From contig JALQPE010000891.1 in the NCBI GenBank assembly GCA_030407315.1, positions 1-21,450 of the forward strand: a stretch of 21,450 nt of DNA, given 5' to 3'. Source of the DNA: Asparagopsis taxiformis (Eukaryota > Rhodophyta > Florideophyceae > Bonnemaisoniales > Bonnemaisoniaceae). Positions 8,961-18,480 of this stretch are shown here, in pieces. The translations under genes and the position numbers were made by a program. Position 1 is the stretch's first letter; every line of letters begins with the position of its first letter. The notes beneath the pieces are model-generated. The model did not search any database. It saw nothing but the letters and a program-made list of their open reading frames with translations, and was not told where the DNA came from.

Positions 8961-9784
8961 GACTTGAGAGGAAATATGGAGCATAGTGTTGGTGTGAAGG
9001 TAAATATTGGAATGGTGTAATGGTGTGTGGTATACGAAGATAGTAATTGTGGTCGAGCTTTACAGATATTTGTAGGTAGCGAAGTTAGTACGAGGGAGGA
9101 TAAATGAAAGAGGATAGCAGATCGACCGACCTAGAATGGGATTGAGGTTTCTAGTCTCAGTGAAGCCTATTCTGCCAATAGAGAATAGAATCATGTTTAT
9201 GTCAGTTGGGATAGGAGATGACACTATCGATTTTAGTGCGATGACAATTAGAATCGTGCTGAAGGGCCTGCAATCGCTGAGGAATGTGACGTCATATTCC
9301 TCAATTTCCGAACGGAAGTTGGGAATAAATAGGAGTTCACGAATGGGAGCAGCGATGCACAAAATTGGTGCAGAAAGAGCTTTTCGAGCTAATCACTGAG
9401 GCTTCCGTGAAGGAACTGAAACAGATACGGAAGAGTGTTCCATAGTTGATTACTTTCTCAATTCGAGAGCTATTTGCGATCATAGTCGCGATGCGCCGAG
9501 TGAACCAAAGCGTAAACAGCTGTTATCTCCTCTGGTGCCGTCTCCATGTTGAATCCTGCGACTTGTACATGTGTGAGAGATGCTGACAATGTGAACATCG
9601 CCGGTATGCGAAACAGCCAATTGTCGAGCAGAACGTGTGTTGAGACAGCTGTTCGGAAATGGGTTTTTCTGGCGCACAGAAAGGCTGATTGCAAGATTTT
9701 CCAAACGCCTCACACCACAAAACACACGCTTTCAACAATATATCCAACAAAAAATTTCATGGATCAAGCCGCCAACCACAATTC
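8961..9784. other. Unassigned region between the palindrome array and the importin-like gene
   Basis: Small open frames exist (plus 9136-9399, 87 codons; minus 9060-9362, 100 codons), antisense to each other, with no motif that I recognise. The last few hundred bases would include the promoter of the plus-strand gene at 9785. I cannot identify promoter elements. Confidence 0.4.
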
Positions 9785-12440
9785 ATGACAACCAATCATC
9801 AGTTCACTCTCGCCAATGTGCAAGTAGCATTAATGCTAGTGTGGTCAATTGACCACACTCGACCGTGGCAAACAAGTATCGCAAGCGGATCGTTATCTCA
9901 TCGCCTTGCGTAGTTGGCAATCCGCACAGTCCATACGCACGCAATTGATTGACACCAATGCGACGCCACACGCGCTTCTGTTCGTCGCTACCACGCTGCA
10001 TCGTCGCTTCCAAACCGATTGGTTGATGTTCACCGATGACGCACAGCGCATTGACGCCTTTTGAATCCCGCTTCTCGCGCTCGCGCTCCCCCTTCACCAC
10101 CTCCGGGCTCTTTTTCTTCGCGCACGCGTGCCACTTTGCGATGGCAAATGTGTGATCGTCACTGCGCGACTCTAGGTGGCTCGACCTCCGTCGCGTCTTC
10201 TCTGAGGAACACGTGCACATTTTTCACGTCATGTCGGCGGTCGTGCTCGAGTTTCGACACGCCGAGACACAGCTTTTGCACCGCTTTTGTGCACAAAATG
10301 TCCACGTTGTTCTGCAGACCTCCCTGTTTATGCTGGCCATTTTGCATGTCAATCTTCCCGCCTGTCTCAACCGTGCGGCGTTGCGTAATGCGCGTGCCGT
10401 TCTCACTTTTTTGCAAGCCTGGAAGGCCTATTCGAGCGACCCGGCAGTTCTTCCAACTGTCATTGCAATCCGTTTGTACATGCATCTTTACTGGTCACAC
10501 CATTAATCTCACACGTGTTATTTCAACGATATGATTACGATGTCACTAGTTACGGAAAGATTGATACGTCTGCTCGCTTTCTCACGAGTCAATTCACCCA
10601 TTTCGGTCTCGTGCCTACTGCCGAAGAGGAGCCTAGCTTTATGGACAAACATTAGGACTGAAAAATGTATCTAATTCAAGTAAGCTTCCTAGAATTTCAC
10701 AAGCTATGCTCGATACTAAGCGAGGGGATGGCGATGAGCTCTACACAGTCAACTACGATGACCCCCGATGTGGTTCACATTCGTCACAGTACCAGTCGGG
10801 GAGACTCCTACCTCTCAGATGGTGTCCCGGTGACTCCAAGACGCCACTGCTTTGTCCAATCCTGGTCCTAAGAAGATGACGGGTTACGCTATGTGTGACG
10901 TACATGAGTACCATGGAAACGTGAGTGGGAATGGTGATAGTGGGATTACTGGAGTGATGGGAGATGAGTCTGGGGAGAAATCATACAGTTTCTATACACC
11001 TGACGGGTATTGGTGGAATATAATTGAATGGAATGATGTGTGATGTCTGCACCACGTCGACCTCCTCTCTCGCCCCAACATCGCGCAGCACTCTCAATGC
11101 AACACAGTGTGCATCTTTGTTGGCGTTACATGTGCGCCTAGTTCTTGCATCGCTGCTTCCCTCACATCATCATCTAACCGTCTGTAACGCAACAACATGC
11201 CACCGCATGTCGCTCACAGTCACATATGTATTTCTTAATACGCTTGTTGAAACACGGAACGCTCTTATTCACCACAGCGGCAGCTCTACACAAACTAACA
11301 CTGAAACCAAGATGGAGGCAATATATCGGTGGCATTTCATTACAAATGTACTTTTTCTTTCTGCTGCTGGTGTGGCCTTGTGTTTGAAACTTGCTTGCAG
11401 GTCCTTTCCAACAGCTTAGTGTCGTAACCATTGCAGATGCGTTGCTGCTAGAATCACCCGGAGAGCTTCAATCAAATGGTTGTTGTGGACTAGTTGCGCT
11501 CGTTGTGAATCAATCGCCAGTGCGTGCATCTGTATTTGTGCGTTCGTGTGCGCGCTTACTAGATGCGATGCAATGCAATGCTCACGTACACTGTATACTA
11601 CTGACTTTTACAAATATAGCTTTGTATGAGAAGCGTCGGTATGTATCCGACACCTTACCATTGCCTCACTCTGTAAAGCTTCTTTCCCAGTAGCAATTTG
11701 TATCGCATTGCACCATGACGCAGGGCAGACTGCGAGTGAAAGCAACGAGTAAACAAACTTTTCGCTCATCATTCACCACACGCTGTTGTCGTTGAAGTCA
11801 TAACCATATCCACATCCCATTCTGGAAACTCTTGGAAGACAGACGAGCCCAGTCCACCACTGGTGCTTGTAGATGTAGCATTTTTAAGCTGTTCGTTTAG
11901 ATAGTAAGGGATAGATGGTGTAGTGCGCAACACTAGAGAACAACGCTGTGCAGGACAACATGTTTGTTCGGCGTAAATCGTCATATGTTCCATTTGGACT
12001 ATTTTGGCAGCTCACATGCATCAACCTGAATATTAAGACTCTGGACTGGCACACTCAAGTATCTGGATACGCTTGAGCAGTGGCAGGGGCGCAAGAGCCG
12101 GTCCAAGTTTTTGTACAAGGCACGTTGACACACTGCATTCACTTGATTGACACCCGAGTGCAACGACTGGCTCGCTGTCCAGGGATGGGGGACTGCTGTG
12201 CAAGTGTTCAATACATCTCAAGATGCAGTTCAAGAATAAACATTTCAACGTTATCCGGCTCACGGTCTCAGTTGGTCAAGTCATGGATCACAGGGTGTGG
12301 TGAAAAACCTCTTTGTTTACATTGTCTCAATAGCGAGGTCGACGATATTGCGACCTCGTTACTGGGACGGATTGGCATCACCGAGTGTGACAGACTGGAA
12401 GATGTGATTGGGCAGGAGCGAGGTGTGTGTGAAGGATAGT
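9785..12440 (+). pseudogene. Degenerate transportin-3/Mtr10-like nuclear import receptor (importin-beta family)
   Basis: Fragments in changing plus-strand frames follow the order of a transportin-3-like HEAT-repeat importin, the receptors that carry SR-type proteins into the nucleus. The ATG at 9785 opens FTLANVQVALMLVW; a one-base shift later comes QVSQADRYLIALRSWQSAQ and ALLFVATTLHRRFQTDW, like the importin N-terminal domain. Around 10400-10520 are VLTFLQAWK and CNPFVHASL, like the family's 'VLxAFxSW...HPLVHAAL'. At about 11160-11230 comes LPSHHHLTVCNATT, and at about 11350-11400 LSAAGVALCLKLACR. At about 12180-12280 VQYISRCSS resembles a C-terminal HEAT helix. The span, about 2.65 kb, fits the family's roughly 900-950 residues. 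At least six frame changes or stops occur. Unseen introns could explain some of them. The N-terminal match is the strongest and the middle is weak. Confidence 0.5.
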
Positions 12441-13110
12441 AAGAAACAGCGAGGTGGGTGTGTGGAAGGTGCGAATGGCGTCAAGTGATTGGCACAAGGG
12501 AGTTGAGCTCATCTGCGGACAGAGTATGGATGGCATCGTATGCCCGTTGGGACAGCCCGGGCGGAAGTGATCATGGGAAGCTCGTTTATGTATGTGTGCG
12601 GCAGTTGGGATTGGGCGCGACTGGACGGCGAATGTGGTCGAAGAATGGGCGCGGCGACTATGGTCATGCTAAGTGGACCAACGCGGTGCGAGTCGAACCA
12701 GTTGATATATGAGGGATGTCAAGGCAAGGGGGCATTTAGACGGGCGAAAGGGTGCGTGTGACGCGAGTGGAAGGCGGTGAGGGAATGCATGCATGAATTG
12801 AGCGTGTGGGCGGACGAGGATTTGAGAAAACCTAATATGACAGTACATTGCGTGTGTGGTAGGCGCGTTGAAGTGTTACGGCGCATAAATCATCGGCGCC
12901 GATGGCTACGTCACAAACGGTGTAATCACCGCTGTAATCGGCGCCAACAGCATGTTATGGCTGCAGACGCGACAGAATGTCGACTTCATCCTTAGAATGA
13001 AGTACGCTAATTAGCCATTCTGCCCAGCACCAGGTACGAAACTTGGGACTGGGCACGTCATTAGAGCTCTAGGGTAGGTAACAGAATATAAACTTATGTG
13101 GGAGGACGGG
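12441..13110. other. Unassigned region with small palindromes
   Basis: No gene recognised. The only structures are short: CATCGGCGCCGATG (12891-12904), a related ATCGGCGCC at about 12937, an ACTTCAT/ATGAAGT stem at about 12985-13003, and GCTAATTAGC (13008-13017). Confidence 0.4.
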
Positions 13111-13318
13111 TTTTCAGGACAAGCTGTCGGAACTGTAATTACTGTGTTTTCTTACAGCAAAGTCATCGTTAAGGCGGATTTGCTTTCTCAGGACAAGCTG
13201 TCAGAACTGTAAGTACTCTGTTTTCTTACAGCAAAGTCATCGTTAAGGCGGATTTGCTTTCTCAGGACAAGCTGTCGGAACTGCTATTCAGTTTTCTTAC
13301 AGCAAAGGCAGTTTACCC
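13111..13318. repeat. 74-bp tandem repeat, about 2.8 units
   Basis: CAGGACAAGCTGTC recurs at 13115, 13189 and 13263, exactly 74 bases apart. Each of the first two units ends in TTTTCTTACAGCAAAGTCATCGTTAA split across the unit, which is half of the 39-bp palindrome found downstream with the second arm replaced. The third unit is shortened and runs into the palindrome array. Confidence 0.93.
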
Positions 13319-13530
13319 CGGTTGCTTACAGCAAAGTCATCGTAACGATGACTTTGCTGTAAGAAAACAAAACATTACAGCAAAGTCATCGTAAGATGAC
13401 TTTGCTGTAAGAAAACAAAACATTACAGCAAAGTCATCGTAACGATGACTTTGCTGTAAGAAAACAAAACATTACAGCAAAGTCATCGTAACGATGACTT
13501 TGCTGTAAGAAACCATGGTAAACCAACTTC
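13319..13530. repeat. Palindrome array P0 (49-bp period)
   Basis: Four copies of the 39-bp palindrome, CTTACAGCAAAGTCATCG plus its complement. The first is at 13325-13363; the next three are spaced by 48-49 bp and separated by AAAACAAAAC. The second has a one-base deletion at its centre. The left end carries GGCAGTTTACCCCGG and the right end CCATGGTAAACC, relics of the inverted ends seen intact in the other arrays. All centres read A. Confidence 0.93.
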
Positions 13531-13626
13531 TCTGTAAGCATATGAGAGGGACTGATGTTTCTCACTCGGGAAGAAGAAGGAGACGATTTCGGACCTCGCG
13601 AAAAAGGCTGCAAAGTGGTCTGAAAC

Positions 13627-14314
13627 GGTTGGGGTGGTTCTAGGGAGCACTAAAACTTGTTTTAATTGCACTCAAGCTTTCTCGCTTGCGTGGAAGGGTT
13701 GGTATAATTCATCGATTTTTGGTCATCAGATTCTCACAACTGGAGATGTGATGGTCAAAATGGAACTTTGTCCGAATGATGTGCAAGTGGTCTGTAAGGG
13801 TTGGAGTGGGTCTAGGGAGTACGGAAAAGTGTTCTATGAGTTCGTAAAGCTGCTGGCTTGCGCATTAGGGCTGACAGAATGCATCGAGTTTTGGTCACCA
13901 GATTCCCACAACTGAAGATGTGATGGCCAAAATTGAACTTTGTCGGAACGAAGTGCAAGTGGTCTGTAAGGGTTGGAGTGGGTCTGGGGAGTACTGTAAT
14001 GGGTTTTATTTGCCCTGAAAGCTGGTGGCTTGCGAGGTACAGCTTCCGGAGTTCACTAATTTTTGGTCACCAGATTCTCACAACTGGAGATGTGATGGCC
14101 AAAATTGAACTTTGTCGGAACGAAGTGTAAGTGATCCGTAAGGGCTGGAGTGGCTCTAGGGAGTACGGAAAAGTGTTTTATGTGTCCGTAAAGCTGTTGA
14201 ATTGCGTGGTAGGGATTCCAGAATGCATCGACTTTTGGTCACCAGACTCCCACAACTGGAGATGTGATAGCCAAAATTGAACTTTGCAAGAACGAAGTGC
14301 AAGTGTTCTGGATG
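13627..14314. repeat. 172-bp satellite, four monomers
   Basis: GGTTGGAG-type starts lie at 13627, 13799, 13971 and 14143, exactly 172 bp apart. The monomer includes a 'TTTTTGGTCACCAGATTCTC'-like block and an 'AAAATTGAACTTTGTCGGAA'-like block. Monomers differ by scattered substitutions. Open frames across them are not conserved. Confidence 0.95.
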
Positions 14315-14485
14315 CCTTCAAGTGGCCTGGAAGCGTACTCTGGACAAGTTTTCGGACCTTGAAGAGGCTCAACTGCACAATGCTGATATTGAAATGAAAC
14401 ATTCATATAGTCCATTTTTAACTAGAACTGCTGGAATGGATTGCGTAGCCTATAGAGGAGCAATGTAGTTATATAATAGAGCTAG
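14315..14485. repeat. Satellite-flanking module, copy 1
   Basis: About 130 bp from GGCCTGGAAGCGTACTCTGG (about 14324) to about 14442 recur at 17026-17135, in both places following a 172-bp monomer. The remaining bases to 14485 are unassigned. Confidence 0.85.
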
Positions 14486-15567
14486 AAGCATGCCTCAACA
14501 ACCTATCTCTCATGCCTCTAGTTCTCCTTCATCATTCCAGTCTTCCTTCCTGTGACGCACCGCGCCTCTGGTGTCACTTCACACGCCCCTCCTGTGCATT
14601 AAATACCTGTCTACCACTTCCGTATTCTACTCATACCACCACCTTCATTTTACCCCATGCCTACCATCCTATCCTTTACCTTCTGTCCTTCAGTCCTAGG
14701 CTAACCTACTTCATAACCATCGATGTAAGGTGAATATCTAGATTCCTACCTACTTGAGAGTATAGTTTATTATAACGGAAAACGGACGGTTTTGTATAGT
14801 CAATGTGCTACACAGCACCAGGAGTAGATTTTGCGCACCGATAATCTATGCTTGATATTGGAGAGACCGGCTTCTTGTAGCCTCGGAAAATGTGCAGGTA
14901 GTACCTTTCCAGAGGTCCTGGAGGTGTTCACACCAACTCTAGTCCATTTTAACGAGTTTGAATTTCGACCGCCAGAATCTCTGTCGTGAGAAAATGGTGG
15001 TCGAAATTTACCGTGCTGCTCTCCCAATACTGAACTTTTTAGGTAGTTCAGCCCGGGTGAACAAGACACAGATTGCTCTTCAAAGCCGCCCGAAGCCGTC
15101 GAAACCATCCTTCCACAATGTTCCCGACTTCAAAATTCCTATCTCACCCTTCCCAAAGTGAGAGAGGGACCAAGGTACCAGCCGCTTACAGCTGAGGCAG
15201 TTTACCAGGGATGCTTACAGCAAAGTCATCGTTACGATGACTTTGCTGTAAGAAAAGAAAACATTACAGTGGGCGAAGGATTTTACCGGGTGAAAAAATC
15301 ACCAAGAATTTTTTTACCGGGTAAAAAATCGTGGCTACTGTAATGAAACGTTTTCTTACAGCAAAGTCATCGTAACGATGACTTTGCTGTAAGAAAAGGA
15401 AACATTACAGTAGGCGAAGAATTTTTACCGGGTAAAAAATCACCAAGAATTTTTTTACCGGGTAAAAAAACGTGCCTGCTGTAATGTTTTCTTTTCTTAC
15501 AGCAAAGTCATCGTAACGATGACTTTGCTGTCAGCACCCGCGGTAAACTGCCTCAGCTGTAAGCGGT
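14486..15567. repeat. Composite macro-repeat unit A (about 1.07 kb)
   Basis: It consists of a T/C-rich segment R (about 14486-14750), a segment L (about 14750-15181, with GTCCTGGAGGTG and CACCCTTCCCAAAG) and a palindrome array P (15182-15566). The same order recurs in unit B: the L anchor at 14801 recurs at 15868 (1067 bp) and the R anchor at 14508 recurs at 15584 (1076 bp). No gene is seen in it. Confidence 0.88.
15182..15566. repeat. Nested palindrome element P-A with perfect 25-bp inverted ends
   Basis: The ends 15182-15206 and 15542-15566 are exact reverse complements (CCGCTTACAGCTGAGG...). Inside are three 39-bp palindromes at 15214-15252 (centre T), 15355-15393 (centre A) and 15496-15534 (centre A, outer end altered to CTGTCAG). 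Between them are spacers flanked by CATTACAGT/ACTGTAATG that hold smaller TTTTTACCGGGTAAAAA palindromes. Three scales of inverted repeat are thus nested. It resembles a foldback or MITE-like element, and no coding sequence is present. Confidence 0.93.
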
Positions 15568-16700
15568 CTGGCTTCACCCTCTCTCTCATGTCTCTTGTCT
15601 TCCTTCATCCCAGCCTATCCCAACCTCCCTTCTATGTCGACTCCGGTGTCACTCCAGCCGACCCTTCAGTGAGTGCAATCCTTCTCTACCACCGCCATAA
15701 TCTACTCATACTATCCCCTTCATGTTGCTGCATACCTACCCTCCCATCCTTCCTGATTTTCCTACAATCCTAGGCTAGCCTACTTACCAACTATGTTGGT
15801 ATTGAAGGCAGCTAGATTCCTAGTAACTCAAATCTATAGTCTGCTAAAAAGGGCGATTTGGTGTGGTCACTGTGCCACACGGCACCAGGAATAGAATCTG
15901 GCCACGGATACTCTATGCTTGATCTCAGAGAGAACAGCTGCGCCAATGCTCCGAAAATGTGCTGTCAGTACCTTTCCAGACGTCCTGGAGGTGCTCATGC
16001 CAGCTCTAGTTCATTTTAGGGAGGTTGAGTTTCGACAATCAGAATTTCACTCTTGAGGAAATTGTGTTTGAAATTTTGTGCACTCCTCCCGCCGTACCAG
16101 GCAGGGCACCCAGCCCAGACTGGGTTAGCACGACGCAGAGTGCTCCCCAACACCGCTAACAGCCGTCCAAACCATCCCTCTGCCATGTTTTACGGCTTCA
16201 CAATTCCTTGCTCACCCTTCCCAAGGTGAGGGAGGGACCAAGCTCCCAGCCGCTTACAGCTGAGGCAGTTTACCAGGGATGCTTACAGCAAAGTCATCGT
16301 TACGATGACTTTGCTGTAAGAAAACGTTTTCATTACAGTGGCCAGGAATTTTTTACCCGGTAAAAAAATCATGGCTACTGTAATGAATTGTTTTCTTACA
16401 GCAAAGTCATCGTAACGATGACTTTGCTGTAAACATCCCTGGTAAACTGCTCCGTCTGTAAGCCGTTGGTCTCAACCCTCGATCTCATGTCTGTTGTCCT
16501 CCTTCATCATCTCCACATCCCTTCCTGCTAAGCATCACTTCTCTAGTGTCACTCTACCAGTCCTTTTCGTGCATGAAATACTTTTCTACCACTGCCATAG
16601 TCTACACATACTATTGCCTCTATACTTCTGCATGCCTACGCTTCCATCTTTCTCTCCCGTGCTAGGCTTAGAGAATATCCTACTTCCTGAAGATCATTGT
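15568..16700. repeat. Composite macro-repeat unit B
   Basis: R (15568-15837), L (15838-16249), P (16250-16465) and a further R copy (16466-16700). R copies share TCTCATG followed by CCTTCATC, a CTACCAC...CATA block and a CCTAGGC-like end. L and R are diverged from unit A by many substitutions. Confidence 0.85.
16250..16465. repeat. Nested palindrome element P-B
   Basis: Ends at 16250-16274 and 16441-16465 are related inverted repeats, but the central six bases no longer pair (CTGAGG against the complement of CTCCGT). Two 39-bp palindromes lie at 16282-16320 (centre T) and 16395-16433 (centre A), with one spacer between them containing a TTTTTTACCCGGTAAAAAAA palindrome. Confidence 0.9.
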
Positions 16701-16707
16701 ACAGTGA

Positions 16708-16767
16708 GGCAGTAAAAATCACTGTCTCACCGTACTGTCTGAGGCCCTCTTTTCAACACCGTAGTGT
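16708..16767. repeat. Solo copy of the gag-segment left boundary
   Basis: It matches 5632-5691 with about five differences, including the ACTGTC palindromes and CAACACCGTAGTG (16754-16766). After this point the sequence is satellite rather than gag. Confidence 0.88.
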
Positions 16768-16772
16768 ATAAG

Positions 16773-16950
16773 GGCTGGAGTGGCTCTGGGGATTACAGAA
16801 AGGTGTTTTATCTGTCCGTAAAGCTTCTGGCTTGCGCATTAGGGCTGGCAGAATGCATCGATTTTTGGTCATCAGATTCTCACAACTGCAGATATGATGA
16901 ATTTCGGCCATGGCCAAAATTCAACTTTGTCGGAACGACGTAGATTTGGA
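16773..16950. repeat. Isolated 172-bp satellite monomer
   Basis: It matches the monomers at 13627-14314 (GGCTGGAGTGGCTCTGGGG, then GTCATCAGATTCTCACAAC), with a small insertion near 16900. It abuts the boundary repeat at 16767. Confidence 0.88.
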
Positions 16951-17148
16951 CTGGATGCCTCCAAGTGCATGCACTTGAAAGTGCACTTAGTCCAAAAAAT
17001 TGTCCAGAGTACGCTCCCAGGCGATGGCCTGGAAGTGTACTCTGGACAAGTTTTTGGACCTGGAAGAGGTTGAATTGCACAATGCTTGTGTTGAAATGAA
17101 ACATTTATATGGCCCATTCTTTACTTGGACAGCTGAAATCCTATCTAC
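16951..17148. repeat. Foldback and satellite-flanking module, copy 2
   Basis: The perfect palindrome CAAGTGCATGCACTTG (16962-16977) is followed by an imperfect hairpin with arms 16989-17022 and 17026-17060 and a short loop. The right arm belongs to the module also present at about 14324-14442; the left arm is an inverted partial copy of it. Copy 1 lacks the inverted part. Confidence 0.85.
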
Positions 17149-18185
17149 TCGAGAGTAAAGTATATAAAAACTGGAAACAGACGGTTTTGTATTGTCAATG
17201 TGCCACAAGGCACCAAGAGTAGATTTTGCCCTCCGATAATCTATGGTTGATTTCAGAGAGGATAACCGCGTGCAGTCACAGGACATGTGTTACCAGATCC
17301 TTCCCAGAGGTCCTGGAGGTGTTCACACCAACTCCAGCCCACTTTAACGAGTTTGAATTTCGAAAGTCAGAATCTCTGTCGTGAGAAAATTGAACCATTT
17401 CCGACCACGTGGTAGAAATTTCGTACACTCCTCCAACCATACTAGACACAACACCCAGCTCAAACCGGGTGTAAACAACACAATGTGTTACCTAATGCCG
17501 CCTACAGCCGTCCATACCATTCCTATACCCTGTTTCCTGACTTCATAATTCCTTCCTCACCCTTCCCTAGGTCGGAAAAGGACGGAAGTCCCTGCCGCTT
17601 ACAGCGGAAGCAATTTACCAGGGATGCTTACAGCAAAGTCATCGTTACGATGACTTTGCTGTAAGAAAATAAATCATTACAGCAGCCATGATTTTTTACC
17701 CGGTAAAAAAATTCTTGGCCACTGTAATTGAAACGCTTTCTTACAGCAAAGTCATCGTAACGATGACTTTGCTGTAAGAAAATAAATCATTACAGCAGCC
17801 ACGATTTTTCACCCGGTAAAAATTCTTGCTGATTTTTTACCCGGTAAAATTTCTTTGGCCACTGCAATGGAAACGTTTCCTTACAGCAAAGTCATCGTTA
17901 CGATGACTTTGCTGTAAGAAAATAAATCATTACAGCTGCCATGATTTTTTTACCCGGTGAAAAAATTCTTGGCCACTGTAATGGAAACGCTTTCTTACAG
18001 CAAAGTCATCGTAACGATGACTTTGCTGTAAGAATCCCCGGTAAACGGCTTCCGCTGTAAGGGGCTGAGAGTTCCGTCCCCCTCCCACCTAGGGAAGGGT
18101 GAGCAAGGAATTGGGAAGTCAGGAACATGGCTCAGCAGAACGTTTGTACGGCTGTGAGTGGCTTCCAGGAGCATTCTGTGTCATG
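17149..18185. repeat. Macro-repeat unit C with an inverted outer flank
   Basis: L segment 17149-17594, palindrome element 17595-18064, then 18065-18185, which is not R but an inverted copy of the L end (about 17480-17594). Shared blocks include CACCCTTCCCTAGG against its complement at about 18090-18108, and TTCCTGACTTC against GAAGTCAGGAA. The whole forms a large inverted repeat of about 700 bp. Confidence 0.85.
17595..18064. repeat. Nested palindrome element P-C
   Basis: The ends 17595-17619 and 18040-18064 pair at 22 of 25 positions. Both carry GCGGAAGC-type sequence in place of the GCTGAGGC of P-A. Four 39-bp palindromes lie at 17627-17665 (centre T), 17740-17778 (A), 17880-17918 (T) and 17994-18032 (A). 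The spacers hold TTTTTTACCCGGTAAAAAA-type palindromes. The regular T, A, T, A order shows pairs of inverted half-units. Confidence 0.93.
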
Positions 18186-18480
18186 TGTTATCTCAGCAAC
18201 GTCTCTTATAGTCGAACCTCACGGGTTGTCAAGGTCTAAAACTAGTCCCCCCTACGGTCTAGCTAGTGAAATCATGTAAAGTTGTAGACTAATACAAAAA
18301 TGTAGCAATCAATAGGCTTAGTAGCACTAAACTATGACATGAAGGTCAGATGTATAGATGAAAATAGAAAGGTGGGCTAAGCGAATAATGTTGAGATGAG
18401 AAAGACAGAACTTCATAGCAGGGAACAATAGCATAGGTTTTAATACTTCTCGTATGCTATCTATTGCTCCTGTCATACTT
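18186..18480. other. Unassigned intergenic stretch
   Basis: No gene seen. A small stem (CAATAGCATA near 18427 against TATGCTATCTATTG near 18454) lies just downstream of the minus-strand gene's stop and could act in 3'-end formation, but this is speculative. Confidence 0.4.

Noticed and set aside
9060..9399. Two antisense ORFs of 87 and 100 codons
   Set aside because: No recognisable domain, no codon bias that I can judge, and each is the shadow of the other.
10760..10880. A GRLLPLRW stretch resembling the activation-loop end of tyrosine kinases
   Set aside because: No other kinase motif is found before or after it in any frame, and it lies within the importin-like span.
12458..12995. Plus-strand ORFs of 70-84 codons
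   Set aside because: No family resemblance; they are compatible with chance in GC-richer DNA.
13634..14130. ORFs of 65 and 93 codons across the 172-bp monomers
   Set aside because: 172 is not a multiple of three and the frames are not conserved between monomers, so they are satellite artefacts.
18205..18230. TATAGTCGAACCTC, reminiscent of a Tc1/pogo-type terminal repeat
   Set aside because: No matching inverted end or transposase found nearby; the match is too short to support.
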